Below are positions 1-10,979 of a DNA stretch of 64,000 bases, piece after piece. The notes below the pieces were generated by a model that saw only the letters and a program-made list of their open reading frames with translations, did no database searches and was not told where the DNA came from. Both the position numbers and the translations under genes were made by a program. The DNA is taken from NCBI GenBank assembly GCA_944990035.1, contig CALYLX010000033.1, positions 124,001 through 188,000 of the forward strand, read 5' to 3'. The stretch's first letter is position 1. Each line of letters opens with the position of its first letter. The DNA is from Clitopilus passeckerianus (Eukaryota > Basidiomycota > Agaricomycetes > Agaricales > Entolomataceae).

Positions 1-864
1 AGTTGCAATCTCAAGTCATGGGGTTCGGCGATCGTGCTCTTGGGTATGAACGACCTACGTCACAACAGCGTGTTTAGCGAACAAGACAACCCAAGTGAAA
101 GCAAATGAGGCAAGTGAGGTGAGCTTCGGGAAGGCTGGGCAGAAGTTTGAATGTATGGAGGGGAGGCGATCAGTGTGGCAGGAAGGGAAACCAAGACATA
201 CCCGATGGGTGTAAAAGTGTCGAAGCCTTTTGCGGCAGACCACGGTAGGCCCTGTTTCTTGACTTTGTCCTGGAGATTTCTGGCAGTCATATCTACGGCC
301 AAGGCTGAATCATGTCATTTCAAAGCCGAGGACGTGTAGAAGACCATTCCAAGAAGGGGAGGCGGTGACAGATGACGAGACAAGAGGCCGAGTTTAGTCG
401 ATGCGTTCCGACGTCAAAGAATCTGGCAACACGCACTGTATCCAGCAATATGGGAATCGGCATCTTTTTCCGAGATATCCCGTCCACGTTTCCCAATGAC
501 AAGGCCAAGTTCCACTGTAATTCAGAGATAAGTGACAAAGGAGGGAAAGCAGCCGGACCACCGGGAGCATTCCGAAAGTGAGCGGTAGGACGCGCGAAAA
601 TAAGGTCACTTGAAGCACCTTCGTGGTGGGCAATAATACCCTGAGGAATCTCCACCTTTCCTCCAGTCGCTACATAGCTCGTTGTGGGCTTGAGGAAGAA
701 GAAAGGCTCCTTCGGAGTTGCATTATTCAGTTCCTTTGCATGTGCTGCATAGTTGCGGCCAATGGCCACAATCTGGGGGAAAGGGTTTATGATCAGCCAC
801 AAAATCACGCTTGGAAGATGGAACACTTTACTTTCTTGCCATGCTGAACAAATGTAGAAGCCAT
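1..864 (-). CDS. FAH-family hydrolase (acylpyruvase/FAHD1-like), 5' part, runs off window
   Basis: This encodes a fumarylacetoacetate-hydrolase-fold enzyme most like the mitochondrial acylpyruvate hydrolase/oxaloacetate decarboxylase group (FAHD1, yeast Fmp41). I read five exons on the minus strand: 864-832, 772-619, 514-437, 304-202 and 54 to beyond base 1. All four introns have GT and AG ends. The spliced protein starts MASTFVQHGKK and runs into IVAIGRNYAAHAKELNN, a hallmark of the family. It continues with PFFFLKPTTSY, then HHEVELGLVIGK (the metal-binding acidic region), AVDMTARNLQD, GLPWSAAKGFDTFTPIG and FIPKS. All of these are conserved FAH blocks in the right order. Introns of 132 and 147 nt are long beside the others (59 and 104 nt). 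The 3' end lies outside the window. No lesion is visible. Family assignment is firm; the exact substrate is inferred from the family. Confidence 0.88.
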
Positions 865-1335
865 GAGTGCTGCTGAAGGAAAGGCGGGGCAATGGGTGTA
901 TCCGTCTCTGACCGTCAAAACGCCGAGTATATTCGATCAATCCTCGACACAGCTCGGCTGGATTTCCCGGACGAACGCAATATCAATCCGCTGCTCCTTC
1001 TGTTTCTCGCCTCAATATTGATCTCAGCCGCAATGATCTACACGAAAGACCATCTGATATGGCGAGCCAAAATGCCTCGAGTGAAGCACCAGACGCATCG
1101 TGGCTATCTGCGAGGTCTTGTCATCAAGCCAAGGAAGACTGTGTTTTAGCGCGGCCTTGGGTTTGTCACTAGTCCAAGGGTCTTGGCATCTCCAAATTTC
1201 TAAGACGAATTTGGAATGCCGAGGCTTGGCAATCTACACCAAAACAACCTGTGGAATGCCCAGATGGCTTGGGAATCACTACCTTATATATACCTCGTCA
1301 CCGTTGGGAGACTGTCGTCGTGACTTTCCAATACC
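865..1335. other. Intergenic region between divergent genes; TATA box
   Basis: This is a head-to-head spacer between the minus-strand hydrolase and the plus-strand membrane protein. A TATATATA-like run at about 1283-1291 lies some 45 bases before the ATG at 1336 and fits a core promoter. The open frames here give no recognisable protein. Confidence 0.5.
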
Positions 1336-1854
1336 ATGTCCTACCGCTCCTACCTCCATACTGAAGAGTAAGTTTTTTCTGCAGTCACTGTGTGCCCTAA
1401 ACTGAGGCAGCAGCAGCCCCCGTGCGGAAAGTGGCCATCTCAACTCGACTTGGGAGATTGCCATCCTCATCATCTTCAGTCAGTCTTATAATTTCGCCCT
1501 TGGATTCGTGTTGCTAATGCTTCCCCTTCAGTCCTCCTCATCATAGTCATTGTTGCAACATCAATATACCAAATACGTCGCAAGCGTCAGCGAAGACGAG
1601 AGAGGGAGGCAGTGGAGGATGCTGAGATGGGGATGTCGAGGACAGACGGGACACGTACGGTGGTTAGCGAGAAAGCAGTCATTCAAGAGGTAAGCGACCC
1701 TTCTAGTCACTCCCCTGTCAATCAAAGATCATCGAACTCACATTCGTGCCATTCTCAGCCCAAACGTGCAGCATCCCCCCCATGGCACGCAGGAAGCTCA
1801 GCCTCCACAAAATCATATCCAGAATCTTCAAAATATTGGCAAGACCATAGATGA
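1336..1854 (+). CDS. Small single-pass membrane protein, unknown function
   Basis: I do not recognise this family. Splicing exons 1336-1367, 1411-1478 and 1532 onward gives a short N-terminus (MSYRSYLHTED, then SSPRAESGHLNSTWE). After that comes one strongly hydrophobic helix (IAILIIFILLIIVIVATSIY) and a very basic stretch (QIRRKRQRRRRERE). The tail is charged and then Ser/Pro-rich, and ends at TGA 1852-1854. The second intron joins the two halves of the membrane helix precisely, which supports the exon model. A GTAAGC...CTCAG segment at 1690-1758 is 69 nt and in frame, so it may or may not be spliced out. The hydrophobic helix followed by arginines suggests a type III or signal-anchor topology with a cytosolic C-terminus. 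A TATA run at about 1283 serves as promoter. Confidence 0.6.
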
Positions 1855-3334
1855 TACTTCCTTCTCATTCTTGGATTCTTGGGTCACTTGTATCGCATGT
1901 ATTTTTAGCTACACAACTCGGTACGTCTGTCCACCCTAGCCTGCATATTCATCTCGATCGAGGCTAACGACCACCCCAGCTCGCAGGCCTATTGTACTTT
2001 GCATCAAATTATTCGACGTTAAACATACTATCACTTTCTATATGCGTCTCACTGGCCTTGCTTCTTTTACCATCTTGTCGTGTTTCATGGACGTTTATGA
2101 CTCCTATCACCTCTCTATGAACACGGACCCTTGCAGGCTAGCTGCGCCGCACGCTGTAATACACCTCATTTTGCAACTCTAAATTTGGGTCCCGAAATGA
2201 TACTCTTCTTCCAACACCTGCTCGTGCGACATGCCATTGGGATTGCCTCCTGCGGTGCTAAGAATAAATCTCTGCACGAAACCCTGAGTTGATTCCGCCT
2301 TTCCGTGTGGCGGACGCGATGAGCGACGTCTAATTTCTCGACCGACTTTCATGTCCATGCGGCATTCTGAGAGAACCCTTCAATCCGAAGCGAGTAGAGC
2401 AAGATCATCTGAAAGGATCATCTCGATCTGCTCATGGGCAGCCGGCGGTACGCTCTCGTGAGCGGACATAGTGACAGTATCGCTATGCGCATTGCATGGC
2501 ACGTAGGCTTGTGGTTCCCAGGTGGTTCCCGCCATAGCCGGTTTCTGTGCTTTGGTCACTGCCTTCATGATCACGCTTCATTCGTGTGAAACGAGTGAAA
2601 CCCATATTGGTGATATGTACTGAAGCGGTGTTGGAAGCCGACAGGCTCATATCATGTCTAGGCTTCCTGCCGTGCTTGCCTGCCTGTATATTAGCTGTTC
2701 GACTTCTCCATAATCGCTGACTTTCAAACCTGACACAAACGTGCGACCCCAGCCATATCCCATGTAATCCTGGTTCTCAGGCAAGGCGGTATGTCGTCTG
2801 CAACTTCTGACGTCTCCCTTCGCAGAGAGCTTGGCAGTGATAGGCACACGCCCAAATATCCTCACGCCTACCCAAGGGCCGCCGGTAGAAATGACAACTG
2901 GCCAAGTGCGTCACTATAGGCGGTGTGTTATCACGGAGGCGGAAGTTGTGGAAGGATTTCTCGCATATCAGAAGAATGATCACGATTCACAGCGGACATA
3001 GAAGCCCATAAAACCTTGTTTCTCTCCACCACAACGAAAAAACTTCTGCCTCGGATGTGTTTTGTCATACCTGCCCGAGAGATAGGGCAGAAGCAGACCG
3101 GATCTCAGCGCCTGCAGTCGAGCGCAATGTGGGATTTACGAAGAACACCGATGGGAGATGACAGGTATATTGCGATTCACCGAGATATTACAAGAAGACA
3201 ATGACATGGTCAGTATGTAGACGGTCACCGATTGATTCGACGTCGGTATCAGGCCCGGATCATTCGATAGCTAGAGCGCTCGCATGGCTCTGCCAGTGGA
3301 TGGGGCCAAAAGGGAGTTCTGAATCACCGCGGGC
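1855..3334. other. No confident gene
   Basis: Only short frames are present. Two minus-strand frames (2380-2574 and 2647-2865) have protein-like composition, but I could not join them into a gene or recognise a family. The start of this stretch is probably the 3' UTR of the membrane-protein gene. Confidence 0.4.
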
Positions 3335-4554
3335 TCAGTAATCCGTCTTATAGCAATGGTACCTGTGTCCAGACTCCTCTCCTTGTCCATTATCGTACTT
3401 CCAGTGACGAAGTTGATGTTCTCGCGAGCACTTATGTCGAAAGGGAGTTAACCCAAAAGCTCTCACGAAGGCTGAGGGGAAAATAACTTACATAGTGGAC
3501 GGCTTCGCACCTATAGGTTGTGAAAGTGAAACAAAGAGAAGAAGTCAGCATTGAGAGTTAGAAGCCCAACCAGGTTAACAGTGACACGTACTTCGAGCAT
3601 GCCTTGACTTCCTTCTTCACACCACAACCGGGAAGAGCACATTGGTCTGCTTCCTAGCCTTGTATTTTGGGTAGAAGATTTTCGACCGTATGCTGCTGCT
3701 CTTTATCTCTCAAGGCTAAAGGGCGGGCGATGTCGATCTCGTCCTGTAGGGAGTTTAAATCCCGAAAAGTTGTCGAGATCAGGCTTTCCCACTCCGCAAG
3801 AGCAACGTCCAATAGCCTGTGTGAGTCCTCTGAAAGGACAGAGTCTTGATTCTGTTCGTGGCGGCGAAACTCCCAGAGAAGAGTATTTAGCAGTTTCAGC
3901 ATGTGCTCGAGGTGCTCGGAGAAGTTCTTCGGTATAGCTGAGTTTTTCTCCTGATCCACGTAGTGATGCCATATGGGAAGCAGGTCTGCAAGCCGCCTGC
4001 CATAATGGCTACTGAAAAGCTTCTTGTGAGCGGCAGCGTTCTTAGACGAGCGCAAATACTTGAAGAAGTAAGGTGAGGTTCGTTTAGATAGCCAGTAGAG
4101 CACCTCAGAGTAGGCATTTGTTATGCTAAGCGACGCCCAGTGCTCATAATGATGCCGGGTTAACAAAGGAGGGCGAAGGAATGCATCGACGACGGCCGGA
4201 AGATATTGTGCGCAGAATCTGGACCAAACCCGAGATTCGATTTCCGGGGAAATTTTTTCGGTGAGCTCTTGCTGGTAGGAGTTAGTATGGATCTGGGGCA
4301 GTGATGAATGAAATCGCACTATCAAAAAGCCGGTCTTGTCCAAGCGATCAAACTCGTTCCGAGGAGAGTTTATAGCTCCATCGTTAATACCTGACGCAAT
4401 AAAAACTATGAGTTGGGCATATAGAAAGGAAAGCTGAGAAATGCATACCCAGACTAAGAACAACTGCCAATCGATTGGCAAGCAGTTGAACCGAGAATTC
4501 GTTGGAGGCAGCATTGCTGATGGAAGATGCGTTAGGAGTTCCAGTCACGGTCAT
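3335..4554 (-). CDS. MYND zinc-finger protein paralog A with in-frame TAG before the finger
   Basis: This is a diverged paralog of the gene at 4820-5957 and shares its exon layout. Exon 1 is 4554-4449 (MTVTGTPNASS...). It splices at 4448-4391 into a long helical exon with blocks such as RVWSRFCAQYLPAVVDAFL and YFFKYLRSS that match the neighbour. The frame then meets TAG at 3656-3654. The same frame continues directly into a convincing MYND finger (QCALPGCGVKKEVKACSK). Two spliced exons follow (introns 3591-3511 and 3491-3431), giving CEAVHY and CSREHQLRHW...HRYHC, ending KTDY at TGA 3337-3335. Either the TAG is a nonsense mutation that removes the finger, or a 33-nt GT...TAG intron (donor at about 3686) removes it, or it is read through. 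MYND fingers bind proline-rich partners. A TATA run lies at 4597-4604. The family is clear; whether the gene is intact is not. Confidence 0.72.
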
Positions 4555-4596
4555 GATTGCGCTAAGTTGTGGATGGACAAGACCAGAGGCATTGGG

Positions 4597-4604
4597 ATTT
4601 ATAC
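4597..4604 (-). promoter_or_regulatory. TATA box of MYND paralog A
   Basis: TATAAAT on the minus strand, about 45 bases upstream of the ATG at 4554, in the right place for a core promoter. Confidence 0.45.
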
Positions 4605-4819
4605 GGCGGGGTTTGGGCCCTCGGCTTGTAGCAACAGCGCGAAGAAAGGTTGCAAAGGTAGAGCACCATGCCCTTGTACTTCTTGAAAGGGAGTCCCAGC
4701 TCCGATTCGGGGGTGGCTGAAGTAGAGCTCAACAATCAGTAAAGGCAATCAAGGATATGTATTTTCCATTCCGTTCGGATCGATAGACGAGGACATTATA
4801 TTATTCGTGTATCGGCGGG

Positions 4820-5957
4820 CTAATAATCCGTTTTGAAGCAGTGCTCTTTGTGTCCTCCGCCTGCGAGACTCCAATGTGCTTTTTGATGTTCTGGACAACA
4901 CTGAAAGTCGAAATATTCTTCAGATGCCGTCGAGCAAGCGAGGCGAAAAGTTACTCACATATCTCACAGTCTGGCACCTGGCGCACGTCTTCAAATTCTC
5001 TGTCTTCTTGCATTTCTCCATTCCACATTCTTCCCACCCCTTCATCATCCTACGCACCATGCGGACCCCTTTGTTGAAATCTTTGTCGCCGCTGAGGATA
5101 CCCATAACCCGATTTGCCACCTCTCCTAGGAATTCGCCTCTGTGTCGTCTGCTCCATTTTGTCAACCATGGAGTCAACTGTTTGCGCATTGAAGAGGGAA
5201 GTATTGCCTCCTGGTCGTTGTACTTGATGAATGCAGTGAGCAGAGTGGCAAGAAGTTGAAGGATTGCTGCGCCTGTCTCGTTGAAATATTTGTCGGGCCG
5301 CCCTGGTGGATTCTTCAGAAAGTATCCGTCCCATTCGGGGGCGAGATCCAGGAATCGTTCCGTAAGTGCTTTGGTCAATACTAAGTTATTTGCTGCAATC
5401 GGTTTGGTGGATCGGAGATATTTGTAGAAGTAGGGAGAATGCTGGATCGGAGAAAGCATCTCGAAGTAAGCGTTGTTTATGAGCATTTCTTTTCTCCATT
5501 CTTCGGGTACAGCAGGTGGATCAAGGAACTTGTCGACTGTGGCCGCGAGATAGACGGCGCAGAACTTGGACCATACGACTTCTTGCTGGCTTTGCGAGAA
5601 TCTTCCATTGGAGTGTTTCTATGAGGGAGAGCGACTGATGATTTAGTGGTGACGTGACAGGTTCAACTTGGGGTTTACTCACGGCGTATACAATCTTATT
5701 CAGGCGTTCAAGCTCATCGCGAGGATACGTGTAGTTGGGGTTCGTGGATTGCTTTGATCCTGCGACGAGACGGGGTAAAGGAAGAATCAACAAAATAGGC
5801 GCTGAGAGCTGGCGACTGCTTGGGTTGACAACTTACCCAGGGCAATGGCGAGTTCATCAGGGGGTAGTGGGCCCAAGCTTACAGGCGGAAGAGATATCTG
5901 CGGAAATTGAGAGGCGGCTTCTTCATTGGCCCTCAATGCTAATGAAATGTTATCCAT
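4820..5957 (-). CDS. MYND zinc-finger protein paralog B, intact
   Basis: Four exons (5957-5837, 5759-5683, 5618-4959, 4900-4820) give a 312-residue protein with no lesion. It starts MDNISLALRANEE. A long helical, basidiomycete-type N-terminal region follows (YPRDELERLNK, VVWSKFCAVYLAATVDKFL, SPYFYKYLRS). It ends in a C-terminal MYND finger, CGMEKCKKTENLKTCARC...RYCCPEHQKAHW...HKEHC, followed by FKTDY and a stop. The last intron (4958-4901) splits the finger at the same codon as in paralog A, so the two genes are a tandem duplication. MYND fingers mediate protein-protein contacts. No SET domain is present, so this is not a SMYD methyltransferase. Its role in the cell is unknown. Confidence 0.85.
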
Positions 5958-7529
5958 GCCCACTGGTGCTTCAAGCTGGTGGTAGTCACGGTAGGTTCAG
6001 TGACATTGGGAGCATCAATATGGCCCTGACTGCCGCCTTCTCGTGCCCTATGTACTTGCTCCAGCATTTTTACAAGTGCTGATGGTTTCAACCCCCAAAG
6101 CTCAGCTTTACTGGGCTCGGAGTGCAGGTGCCAGGTGTTCTAACGTTCACTATGTGCACGTTCGTGGTTGTGATTTATGTGGTTTGGACACAGAAATGAA
6201 GAAACGCCATGCAATTCGCAAATTGGACAACGATAATCCTATAACAACGTGTAGCATGTCCATGAAAAAGTTGCCAATCAGCCTGCTAGTGGATATCTTG
6301 ACAGCGATAACCTCATGGAGGCCGCTCAAAGCATTGACTTCCGAGTTCAAGCTCAAGCCTATTTGTCTTACATGAGTCTGGGGGCTTCTGCGACGCACTG
6401 GTAGGATTAGAACATCTTTTGAGAAGAGTGTGCTCGTCTACTCGTTCGGGTTGGGGATTATACTAGTAGGGGCGCTATCAAAGCTGAAATGTGGTATGGC
6501 ATATTGTCTCTCAGAGAGTTCCGTCGAGATAGTGTTGAAGGCCATCGATGTGATGGTATGGTTTCTATTAAAGGGCGGGAAAATCCACAGGGCATACAAG
6601 CCTTGTTCTCCTACGCTCCATGGACCTCATAGTTGCTATAGCCGCTGCCGGTTGCCCCTTGCTCTCGCTATTCATGTTCGCACCTCGTTCACTGGCATGC
6701 TATTGGCCCGCTAAGGGAAGTGGCCCATCAGGGTGTACGCATTGCCAGAATTCTCATCTTAATGTGGAAATTATGAACCACGTTTTCACCCCCTGCTCGG
6801 GCCCAGTGGGTGGACAAGGAATTTGTTAAAGTCGGAATATTCTAGGTTTCTGATGCTGGGCCTGAATGGCATATCTGAATTGATGAACCATCTTCTCTGG
6901 CTTCGATATCACACGCGGTGTAAAGCTGTGTGAATATGTCCCTTAACTTAGCCCGAAAAACAACAAGGATGTTGAAGAGCTAGTTGATGAGGGAGTCAGA
7001 AGCTGTTAATCATGAGCAATTTGTTGAACGACGGTCCGATTGATGTGATGCTTTAAGGAAGTGCCTGCTCTCCCGAGCCGCAGGAAGCGAGCTTACATGC
7101 TGGTAAATAGGCAGTTATACCCTCTTTTCGTGGATATCTGCAGCCTCGCCTGAGCTGCTGGTGCTAGCTAACCTCTATAATCGGCAGCCTCAATGACGCG
7201 ACGCGTCGCGAAAGCACGTGTTGGATTCGGAACCTGTGGCTGTGGACCTGCCTACTTGGATCTTGGTTCCTCCCGTTATGTGGGTTCTGAGCTTTTCTAT
7301 TTTGAACGTCACATTCATAGAGCCTCCACAGCTCTTGTATACCCTAATAGCACATACTAGGCCGTAAAGGGTGCCTCGTATCCGGACCCTGGCATTTACA
7401 CGTGTTGCACGCCAACAGCACTGTCTTGGTAGACTACTATCAAAAACGCCCACAGCGCCCAAGAACACGGTCCCGGCGACTGCCATTGTGTCCTGGATTG
7501 CCATTGGGCTCGAGTCCTCTCATTCCGCC
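5958..7529. other. Intergenic, no confident gene; contains GC-palindrome plus E-box motif
   Basis: No frame here resembles a known family. At 7195-7220 a CpG-rich palindrome (GACGCGACGCGTCGCG) is followed closely by CACGTG. The same combination recurs near 22569 and 63641 and may be regulatory. Confidence 0.45.
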
Positions 7530-7537
7530 TATATAAA
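7530..7537 (+). promoter_or_regulatory. TATA box of FunK1 kinase 1
   Basis: TATATAAA about 70 bases before the ATG at 7604. A pyrimidine-rich stretch follows (ctcctctccccatcctc), typical of a fungal transcription start. Confidence 0.55.
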
Positions 7538-7603
7538 GAGCAGCAAAAAGGTGTTCTCCGGTCAGTCATTCGCTACTCCTCTCCCCATCCTCACGGCTAA
7601 ACC

Positions 7604-10600
7604 ATGTCTACACCTGCCGTCAGCAGCAACCTCCGTGTCTACGATACGCCTTTGAAATCAAAATCTTCAATTTCGCGCTGGGCATCGGGTCAGAGAACAA
7701 AATCTGAAGCAATCAAGAAGCAAGTCCAAATGGCTGTCGGGAGGCATACCTATCTTGCGGATCTCGAGAAGTTCGTTGACGCCATGTTTCCAATCTCAGA
7801 CGAGGATATCACAGCCGTCTATGACAACATCTGCTACCAGGGCTCATACGATCCGGTGAGGTCTGAGTGGAAGGACAAGCCAGGCGAGGGTGCGAAGGAA
7901 GAAAAATACGAACAAATGTTCGTACTTGCTGCCGAAGCGACCAGGACGGCCTATATTACTCTCAAACACAACGATAGTTCGAAGCTTATTACTCAATGGC
8001 GCCGATACTCCCACAATGTTCCGAAATCTCTCCAGAAATACGCATCTCTGATTCGTCCCGACCTCGTCCTGGCTATCCTAACAAGAGCACAGGAGGACCA
8101 GATGGAAACCCTTTTCTCAAGTATCAAAGAGCTGGTAAGCCGAGCCGATCTCAAGCATTTATCTAGCGACTGACCCTTCCCCAAAGCAGAATGCGTTGGC
8201 TCAGGGAGAGGGTAGCGTAGATGAGAATAACGAGGTACGGAAATTTTGTCTGCATTAGACTTCTGACTCATGAACCGGTTCTGTAGAAGCAGAAGCAGCT
8301 TGATGAGCTGCTTGCTAAAGCTGCCATTTGGTGGTCTCGTATCAACGTTGCTGTCGAAGTCAAGCGGAAGAAGGAGAGGACCAGGAAACCTATCATCCAG
8401 CTTCTTGCCTACATGGAGCGAGTACTCCGCGAACAGTTGGATCGTCGTTCCACCTTCGGCCTCCTCTTGCTAAAGGACGAGCTCTCCACCTGGCATCTGG
8501 ATCGCTCTGGTGTTGTCGGCACTGAAAAGGCGTTCAACATCCACAAGGTACATCTCCCATCGAGCTGTCGCATATTGCTTTCCAGCTCATTACCATTAAC
8601 AGCACCCGAAGCTCTTCATCCAGATCATTCTGGCTTGCAGCTTTGGAACACCTGAAAGCTTGGGATGGGATACTTCTATGCGACTATGGCGAGGGGAAGC
8701 CGACCCCAATCACGCACGCCACTCGTTTGACCCCGACCTCGAAACCGAATTCTCCATGAATCTCCGCAAGCACTGGGTCATTGAGATGCCCAATCCCGAC
8801 ACCTCCTCGGCAAACAAGAGTTCAATCTCCATGGAAAGGGTCGCCTATTTGACGATCGAGCCCATCAGCATTGCAAGGGCAGAAATCATGTTCGGGCGTG
8901 CGACGATCGTGTGGGCAGTGATGAGATTACAGGATTGCTTGACGGCGAACCATAACGTGAGTCAAGTTCTATTCGATTTTGCCGCCATTGACTAATTGTT
9001 TGTTTAGATCTTTGTCCTCAAGCAGGCCTGGCGCCCAGCTGAGGCTCTGATGGAGTCGGAGCTCATACCCAAGGGTGCTCGACATGTTGCTCAAGTTGTG
9101 TCGTCAGAGGAGGTCGTCAGTCATGGCGTTCGCGTTGAAACCATGGCCTACCTGCGGCATGGCCTGGAATATACCTCTCGAAAGGACATGCAGCCGCAAG
9201 CAGCTCAGCAAACAGACAAAGCACGGAAACGAACGCAACAGCAGGTCGACGAAGAAGAGAAAGCGGAACCTCGAATGTTGGTACTGGCGCTAACTGATGT
9301 GACCATACCCCTCGATGGCGCCTCAGATCCTGTAGTCAATCGAGTTCAGACCCGCACGCTGCTCAATGATTATGGGTGGCCACTCCAAATCTTCCGTGAT
9401 CTCAAGGAACTATTGCGTGTAATCGAGGGTTGCGTGCGGGGTGAGCACACACCTTGCTCAAATTTTAACCTACTAGGTGCTCATTGTAACTGATCAGGAC
9501 AAAGGGAAATCTACCATGACCATCTGACCCTCCAACGAGACGTTAGCTTTGGAAATATCCTCATCCGCCCGGGGCCCAAAGATGACTGCATGAATACTCA
9601 GTGCTGTATCATTGACTTCGATTATGCGAAGAAAACTGATCAGCGTTCTCCCTCCCTCCTTGGAATGTCACGTACACTCCCCCAAATGACTGCAGACAAC
9701 AAGGTCGATGTTGGGTACGAGCGGCGAAGGCTCTCCAAAACGTTGCAGAAACCTGTTCCGCCTACTCTTGACCGTATCATTTGGCTCTATCAATCGACAA
9801 TGTTAGATTACTGTCAGGACCTCGGCCAGCTGTCATACCTCCCGAAGCAGATGGTATGGCATTTATATTTGAAACTTATGCCATGGCTCAACCCTCCATA
9901 CAGCCTGAACATCTTCATTTTGGGTTCCTCTCCGAGGTGAGGAGCGGCAAATCTCTCATTGTCTACACATCTGACAGTTCCATTAGATAGATACAATCCC
10001 CGAGTTCCGTGTTTTGAAGGACCATCAGAAGGAACGCACGGTGAGAAGCACGATTTGGAGTGATTATCACCTCATCTCAATTTACCTTCAGGGTACTGCA
10101 CCGTTCATAAGCCCCGAAATCTTGGGCAACACCGCCCTTTCCGTACGAAACCTCAAAAGGTCAAGACCAATCTATAGGACTTCACCCGACGGACTTAAAG
10201 TTATTCTGGACGAGTGGAAAGAGTACGTCGTAAAAGGCGAAGTGCAAGGTCGATGGGGCCTCCCTGAAGGCACAGATACGGATCCACCGGTTACCTCTAT
10301 ATGCCACAACGCCGTTCATGACCTGGAATCCCTTTTCTGGGTCATAACTTACATATGTCTCACCCGAGAAGGGCCCGGCGGTAGGCGACGCTTTGAACTT
10401 CTTTCGACTACCGACCGGACACCTGCGAACGCCGCAATCCACCAAGCCCACCTCGGACTCTTTGCTGAAGAAGATAATATTGCGCTGAGCCGTTACAAGC
10501 TCGAAATGTTCCAGCAGAAAACCTATTCCCAGAAGGTTAGCCAACATTTCCACCCTTACTTCAGCCCATTGAAGGAGATGATGGACAAGTGGTTCAACGT

Positions 10601-10979
10601 CCTAATCATGGCCCATACCTGGCCTGCTTTTGAAGCCGTCTTTGACTATGTCCTCGCCCCTGTTCAGCAAGCTGCCGAGGAAATCAAGCTTCTACCTGAG
10701 GATCCAGCATTTGCACCTCTTACGTCCAAGGTGGATGAAACTCGGCGCAAGACTCTGGAATACCTGCACAACTTCCCCCTTTGCGACCGTGATCTCAATT
10801 ACTCTGAAGCAATGATCATCGATGGCTCTCCCGCTGGAAAGTCTGGCCAACAAACCGCTTTTGCAGCTTATGTTGATAGCGACGACTCTGACGAAGATCT
10901 AGACCAGCCTCCCTCACCGACGCCCAAGGGTGGCAAGAATGCCAAGAGGCCCCGATTGGATATGGCTGACCATGATTAG
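7604..10979 (+). CDS. FunK1-type protein kinase 1 (fungal-specific), intact
   Basis: Nine exons (7604-8134, 8187-8234, 8287-8547, 8603-8956, 9008-9440, 9498-9853, 9904-9936, 9987-10040, 10092-10979) give about 985 residues, the usual size for this agaricomycete-expanded family. An N-terminal helical region (LADLEKFVDAMFPIS) is followed by the bipartite kinase domain. Visible elements are VLKQAW (probable ATP-site lysine), YHDHLTLQRDVSFGNIL (catalytic loop with Q in place of the H of HRD), CIIDFDYAKK (DFD in place of DFG), GTAPFISPEIL (APE-like), and CHNAVHDLESLFWV followed by LTREGPGG (family C-lobe). The tail is acidic and basic (DSDDSDEDLD, KRPRLD) and may carry a nuclear signal. All introns keep phase and no stop interrupts. 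The family is firm; substrates are unknown. Confidence 0.87.
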
